From NCBI GenBank assembly GCA_002409375.1, contig DHNF01000011.1:1-9205 (forward strand): a DNA stretch of 9,205 nt. Direction: 5' to 3'. Position 1 is the first letter of the stretch, and each line of letters starts with the position of its first letter. The DNA comes from Ruminococcaceae bacterium UBA5423 (GTDB taxonomy: Bacteria > Bacillota > Clostridia > Oscillospirales > Acutalibacteraceae). The position numbers and the translations under genes are program-made. A model generated the notes under the pieces. That model saw only the letters and a list, made by a program, of their open reading frames with translations, did no database searches and was not told the origin of the DNA. Shown here one piece after another: positions 6,219 through 9,205 of this stretch.

Positions 6219-7625
6219 TTGAGCACATTTCAAAAGGATATGACACAGGGCAGCGTTGTAAGTCATCTTATCCGATTTTCGCTTCCCTTTTTAGCGGCCA
6301 ATTTGCTGCAGGCATTATACAACATGGTCGATATGCTTATTGTGGGACGCTACTGTGGTCCGGTCGGTACTTCGGCTGTGGGGGCTGGCGGCACAATTAC
6401 TATTTTGGTTATAAACCTTATTAGTGGCTTAGCAGTCGGCGGTACGGTTTTAATTGCGCAATTCATTGGTGCACGCAGACAACAGGATATGGAGCGTACG
6501 GTCGGCACAATGTTTACCCTTTACGCAATTGCTTCTGTAATATTCACTACAGTAATGCTGCTTATGAACCGACATATACTTAATCTTTTAAATGTCCCCT
6601 CTGAAGCTTTTGACGACGCATTAAGTTACCTTAACATATGCATGGGCGGTACGGTTTTTGTATTCGGTTACAACGCAGTCAGTGCAGTGTTAAGGGGTAT
6701 GGGGGATTCGCGTCATCCGCTTTTGTTTGTCGCGATATCAACTGTTGTAAACATTATCTTGGACATTATCTTTGTAGCACCGCTGGGTATGGGTGTTTCG
6801 GGTGCCGCTTGGGCAACGATAATCGCCCAAGCTGTAAGTTTTATTCTGTCAATAATGTTTTTGCGAAAAAGGAATTTTATATTTGATTTTCATCCGCGCA
6901 GCTTTCGTATTCAAAAAAACATAGCAATACAGCTTTTAAAAATCGGTTTGCCCACATCACTGCAGGGAACATTAGTCAGCTTTTCGTTTATGTGGCTTAT
7001 GAGGCTCGCTAACGATATTGCCGGCATCGTGGGTTTAAATGCATTGAGTATTACCGGTAAAGTTAACAGCGTTGCAATTTTGCCCGCGATAGCAATGCAG
7101 ATTTCTGTTTCGTCTATGGTTGGACAGAATCTGGGCGCCGGGAAACCCGCTCGTGCAAAGAAAGCGGTGTTTGCCGCGATGGGGCTTGCATTTTTGTTTT
7201 CTTTTGCCGTGTTTGTAGCTGTGAATTTGTTCTCAGAGCAGATAGTACTGATGTTTTTAGGTACAGACAACACTGAATTGTCGTCTGAGATTATAGAACA
7301 ATGCATCATTTCCGGCGCAGAATATATGCGTTATTACAGCTACGATTATCTTATTGTATGCTTTTCGTTTTGCATAAACGGCCTTGCAATGGGAGCCGGA
7401 CAAACTTTATTTTCACTGTTTAACGCGATGGCAAGCTCGTTGCTGCTTCGCGTGCCGGTTGCATGGCTGCTGGGCATACATTTTGACTTAAAGCTTGTTG
7501 GCGTCGGTCTTGCCGCACCAATTGCCGGTTTAGGTTCACTGCTTGTAGGCATTGTGTATTTTATATTAGGAAGCTGGCGTAAAAGCAGCATAAAATCAAT
7601 CACAACATCCACTGCTGACGGCTGA
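6219..7625 (+). CDS. MATE family efflux transporter
   Basis: Integral membrane antiporter of the multidrug and toxic compound extrusion family. Members expel cationic drugs or metabolites in exchange for Na+ or H+. The 468 residues and roughly twelve hydrophobic segments match the family. Visible family features include LYNMVDMLIVGR at 33-44 in the first helix region, LRGMGDSRHP at 158-167, GVSGAAWAT at 192-200, and the second-half counterparts IGLPTSLQ and SSMVGQNLGAG, which reflect the two-fold pseudosymmetry. The C terminus is a short Ser/Thr-rich cytosolic tail. The TTG start is fixed by AAGGAG 8 bases upstream. The gene is the only plus-strand gene in the window, is divergent from metG, and appears monocistronic. 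No regulator gene lies beside it, and the substrate cannot be read from the sequence. Confidence 0.95.
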   Translation: MSTFQKDMTQGSVVSHLIRFSLPFLAANLLQALYNMVDMLIVGRYCGPVGTSAVGAGGTITILVINLISGLAVGGTVLIAQFIGARRQQDMERTVGTMFTLYAIASVIFTTVMLLMNRHILNLLNVPSEAFDDALSYLNICMGGTVFVFGYNAVSAVLRGMGDSRHPLLFVAISTVVNIILDIIFVAPLGMGVSGAAWATIIAQAVSFILSIMFLRKRNFIFDFHPRSFRIQKNIAIQLLKIGLPTSLQGTLVSFSFMWLMRLANDIAGIVGLNALSITGKVNSVAILPAIAMQISVSSMVGQNLGAGKPARAKKAVFAAMGLAFLFSFAVFVAVNLFSEQIVLMFLGTDNTELSSEIIEQCIISGAEYMRYYSYDYLIVCFSFCINGLAMGAGQTLFSLFNAMASSLLLRVPVAWLLGIHFDLKLVGVGLAAPIAGLGSLLVGIVYFILGSWRKSSIKSITTSTADG

Positions 7626-7683
7626 TACTAATCTGAATGTATTTGTAATATATTAGTATTATGATAAGAACCTGAAAACAGCG

Positions 7684-7716
7684 CAAGGTTTTTAACAGCT
7701 CTTGTTAAAAACCTTG
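7684..7716. terminator. Possible bidirectional terminator hairpin between convergent genes
   Basis: CAAGGTTTTTAACA (7684-7697) pairs perfectly over 14 bp with its inverse at 7703-7716 around a 5-base loop. Two more pairs are possible outside a bulge. It lies between the converging ends of the MATE and phosphoesterase genes. There is no good T-run on the plus side. On the minus side a TTTT follows four bases after the stem. Bidirectional termination is inferred from position more than from a canonical U-tract. Confidence 0.5.
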
Positions 7717-7731
7717 GCACTTATAAAATTA

Positions 7732-8613
7732 TTAAAAAATTGGTATTTTTCGCGGTTCCTCGAGCAGCTGTCTATCTGCATAAACTGCGCCGTCCTTTTT
7801 AATGACATATGACCATTTGACAAGCATAATCTCATCATCTTCAATTTCTAAACAAGTAATGCACCGGGGGTGGACACAGCTACCGTCATTAAAATATAAA
7901 GGTTCATTGCCTGTCGGGAAAACCGGACGGTGCGTGTGCCCCGCGATTAGCATGCGCTTTTGATCCTGTGACCACTTAATAAGCTTTCGCTCCACTGCTA
8001 TACTTTTACTGTAATTTTTGGCAGCGCTGGTAGGGTCGTGGACGCCTATCATTTCAAGCGGTTTCCATACATATCTTACCAGAAAACGCGAGATTACCCA
8101 CAAGTTGTAATTGATGAAGTCGGCCTGGTGACCGTGTATAAGAAAGAATTCAGATTTTGTTTCCTTATGACGCAATACTAATGCTTCATGAAATTTTAAG
8201 TTTGGGCATAGCGGAACCGTGCGCCTTTCACGCTCGTCATAATAGCTGTTAAGACAGGTGGTCTTTTTAGGATTCTTTTTCTCCAAATCATGGTTCCCAA
8301 GCAGCATATAAAGCCGCCCTTTTTTATAAAATCGCGACATCATCCAATAAATATGGCGGTAGGTATTAACGATTTCACAAAAGTCTTTATTTTCCCATAG
8401 CTCTTCGCCGTCCCCTAACTCAAAATAAGTGAAGCCGTTGTCATAATAATGATTCAACGCATGAAAAAACAATCCCTGGTTTTTGGCGAAATTATCAGCC
8501 CATCCTCCCTCTCCTCTATGGCAGTCGCTAAAAAAAACTAACTTTGATTTTTTGTCAATTGCGATTCGGGGAGCGGTTTTATACAGCCTGTTTAAGCGCT
8601 TTGTTACCGACAT
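7732..8613 (-). CDS. Calcineurin-like metallophosphoesterase (LpxH-like motif pattern)
   Basis: Predicted cytosolic two-metal phosphoesterase. All the family metal-binding motifs are present in order: FSDCHRG (Asp30, His32), ELGDGEELW (Asp68), LLGNHD (Asn107, His108), LIHGHQ (His160 or His162) and AGHTHRP (His226, His228). The DxH / GDxxE-LW / GNHD / GHTH pattern recalls the LpxH branch (UDP-diacylglucosamine pyrophosphatase). A Gram-positive-like host would not make lipid A, so the substrate is probably another phospho- or nucleotide-ester and is unknown. There is no signal peptide. A basic, aromatic stretch around 170-190 (NLWVISRFLVRYVWKP) may contact membrane or lipid, as the LpxH cap does (inference). 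The ATG at 8613 has AAGGA 8 bases upstream. The stop of the preceding DUF4474-like gene is 14 bases away, so the two are probably co-transcribed. Confidence 0.88.
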   Translation of the reverse strand: MSVTKRLNRLYKTAPRIAIDKKSKLVFFSDCHRGEGGWADNFAKNQGLFFHALNHYYDNGFTYFELGDGEELWENKDFCEIVNTYRHIYWMMSRFYKKGRLYMLLGNHDLEKKNPKKTTCLNSYYDERERRTVPLCPNLKFHEALVLRHKETKSEFFLIHGHQADFINYNLWVISRFLVRYVWKPLEMIGVHDPTSAAKNYSKSIAVERKLIKWSQDQKRMLIAGHTHRPVFPTGNEPLYFNDGSCVHPRCITCLEIEDDEIMLVKWSYVIKKDGAVYADRQLLEEPRKIPIF

Positions 8614-8621
8614 AGGGATAA

Positions 8622-8626
8622 TCCTT
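8622..8626 (-). promoter_or_regulatory. Ribosome binding site of the metallophosphoesterase
   Basis: AAGGA on the minus strand, 8 bases from the ATG at 8613. It lies just beyond the stop codon of the upstream gene, which supports translation of both from one mRNA. Confidence 0.7.
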
Positions 8627-8627
8627 T

Positions 8628-9205
8628 CTATCCTTTAATCTTGTTAAGTGATAAAAACAGCTCCTTTGGTTTACCGATATTGATGGCTTGGTTAAACAGT
8701 TGCTCGTTTTCCTGTCTCAAGGCGTTTATTTTGTCTATCATTGAATTGTAAGGTCCTGTTATCTTTTGATAAAGCTCGCAAAGCTCTCGGTTTCTGTTTT
8801 GTGTAATACCGTCGGTTAACTTTGTTCTGGTGAGTGGCAGCGGCGTATGAGGTTTTGCGTAACGGATTCCAACTCCAAGTTTTTTAATAACATACTGCTG
8901 TTCAGTGTATCCCGCTTTGTGCAACCCGTCGACAAAAGCATCCCGCATTTCAATATCCGGGAAGACTATTCCTATATCCATTGACAACTCATTGGGCTGG
9001 GAAAACTCCCCTAACACAAACCCGGTCAGCCACCAATGGACTTCGCGACGGGAAAACAGCGGACGGTCGTTTTTATAAAGAATCATTGAAATATCCAAGC
9101 ATTCGTTGTCAGGCACGCTTTTATAAAGCTTACCATTCCAGTCAATCAAACTGCCAATCAAATCTTTATCTTTACTGTCGGTGCTGTATACTCCAACCTC
9201 TCCGC
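8628..9205 (-). CDS. DUF4474-like protein, 5' end beyond the window edge
   Basis: The last 191 codons of a gene that enters from the right edge. A TTG at 9161 could be read as a start, but the frame stays open to the edge and upstream codons read GEVGVYSTDSKDKD, which fits the domain, so the gene is treated as cut. The stretch from GEVGVY through HWWLTGFVLGEFSQPNELSMDIGIVFP to DAFVDGLHKAGY resembles, from memory, the clostridial DUF4474 domain of unknown function. The C-terminal third (about RNRELCELYQKI to NQAINIG) looks helical and possibly coiled-coil, followed by a short Lys-rich end. The visible part has no signal peptide and no membrane segment. Its neighbour 14 bases downstream is the metallophosphoesterase. 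No function can be assigned. The domain name needs a profile search. Confidence 0.65.
   Translation of the reverse strand, partial: GEVGVYSTDSKDKDLIGSLIDWNGKLYKSVPDNECLDISMILYKNDRPLFSRREVHWWLTGFVLGEFSQPNELSMDIGIVFPDIEMRDAFVDGLHKAGYTEQQYVIKKLGVGIRYAKPHTPLPLTRTKLTDGITQNRNRELCELYQKITGPYNSMIDKINALRQENEQLFNQAINIGKPKELFLSLNKIKG

Noticed and set aside
6911..7309. Minus-strand open frame of 132 codons inside the MATE gene
   Set aside because: Antisense to a clear membrane transporter, no ribosome binding site, no protein features.
1..9205. CRISPR arrays, tRNA or rRNA genes, insertion sequences, prophage or toxin-antitoxin genes
   Set aside because: No regularly spaced repeats, no cloverleaf-like segments, no transposase or integrase motifs, and no small paired genes were found by reading both strands.

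Overview
The window looks like ordinary chromosomal DNA from a low-to-moderate GC member of the Firmicutes, most likely an uncultured clostridium of the Oscillospirales/Ruminococcaceae type. The reasons are the AT-rich intergenic DNA, strong AGGAGG-type ribosome binding sites, TTG and GTG starts, a perfect CIRCE operator, a methionyl-tRNA synthetase with a four-cysteine zinc knuckle and a HIGN signature, and a lipoyl-less E2-like acyltransferase of a kind I associate with clostridia. The taxonomic placement is inference from protein style. No mobile element, CRISPR array, tRNA, rRNA or prophage gene was seen.

Layout, left to right. Positions 30-69 hold the terminator of htpG (minus strand). 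htpG (Hsp90) runs 188-2074. Its sigma-A type promoter (2128-2156) overlaps a perfect CIRCE box (2098-2124), so HrcA repression is expected. Next come a stand-alone 2-oxoacid-dehydrogenase acyltransferase-like protein (2199-3083), a TatD-family nuclease (3247-4014) and metG (4109-6055), all on the minus strand. metG has its own extended -10 promoter. It diverges from a MATE-family exporter gene on the plus strand (6219-7625), which has a good sigma-A promoter and a TTG start. The exporter converges on a minus-strand pair at the right edge: a calcineurin-like metallophosphoesterase (7732-8613), preceded after 14 bases by a DUF4474-like gene (8628 to the edge) whose 5' end lies outside the window.

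How the genes work together. metG-tatD is a widespread Firmicutes pairing at the head of the metS-tatD-rnmV-ksgA cluster. Here tatD is followed by the E2-like gene and htpG instead of rnmV and ksgA. No clear terminator was found between metG, tatD and the E2-like gene, nor between the E2-like gene and htpG, so read-through along the minus strand is possible. htpG also has its own heat-shock promoter. The metallophosphoesterase and the DUF4474-like gene look co-transcribed.

No clearly new system stands out. The items most worth a second look are HrcA/CIRCE control of htpG, the acyltransferase-like protein with Glu at the position of the family's catalytic His, the long inverted repeat between metG and tatD, and the DUF4474-like/phosphoesterase pair.
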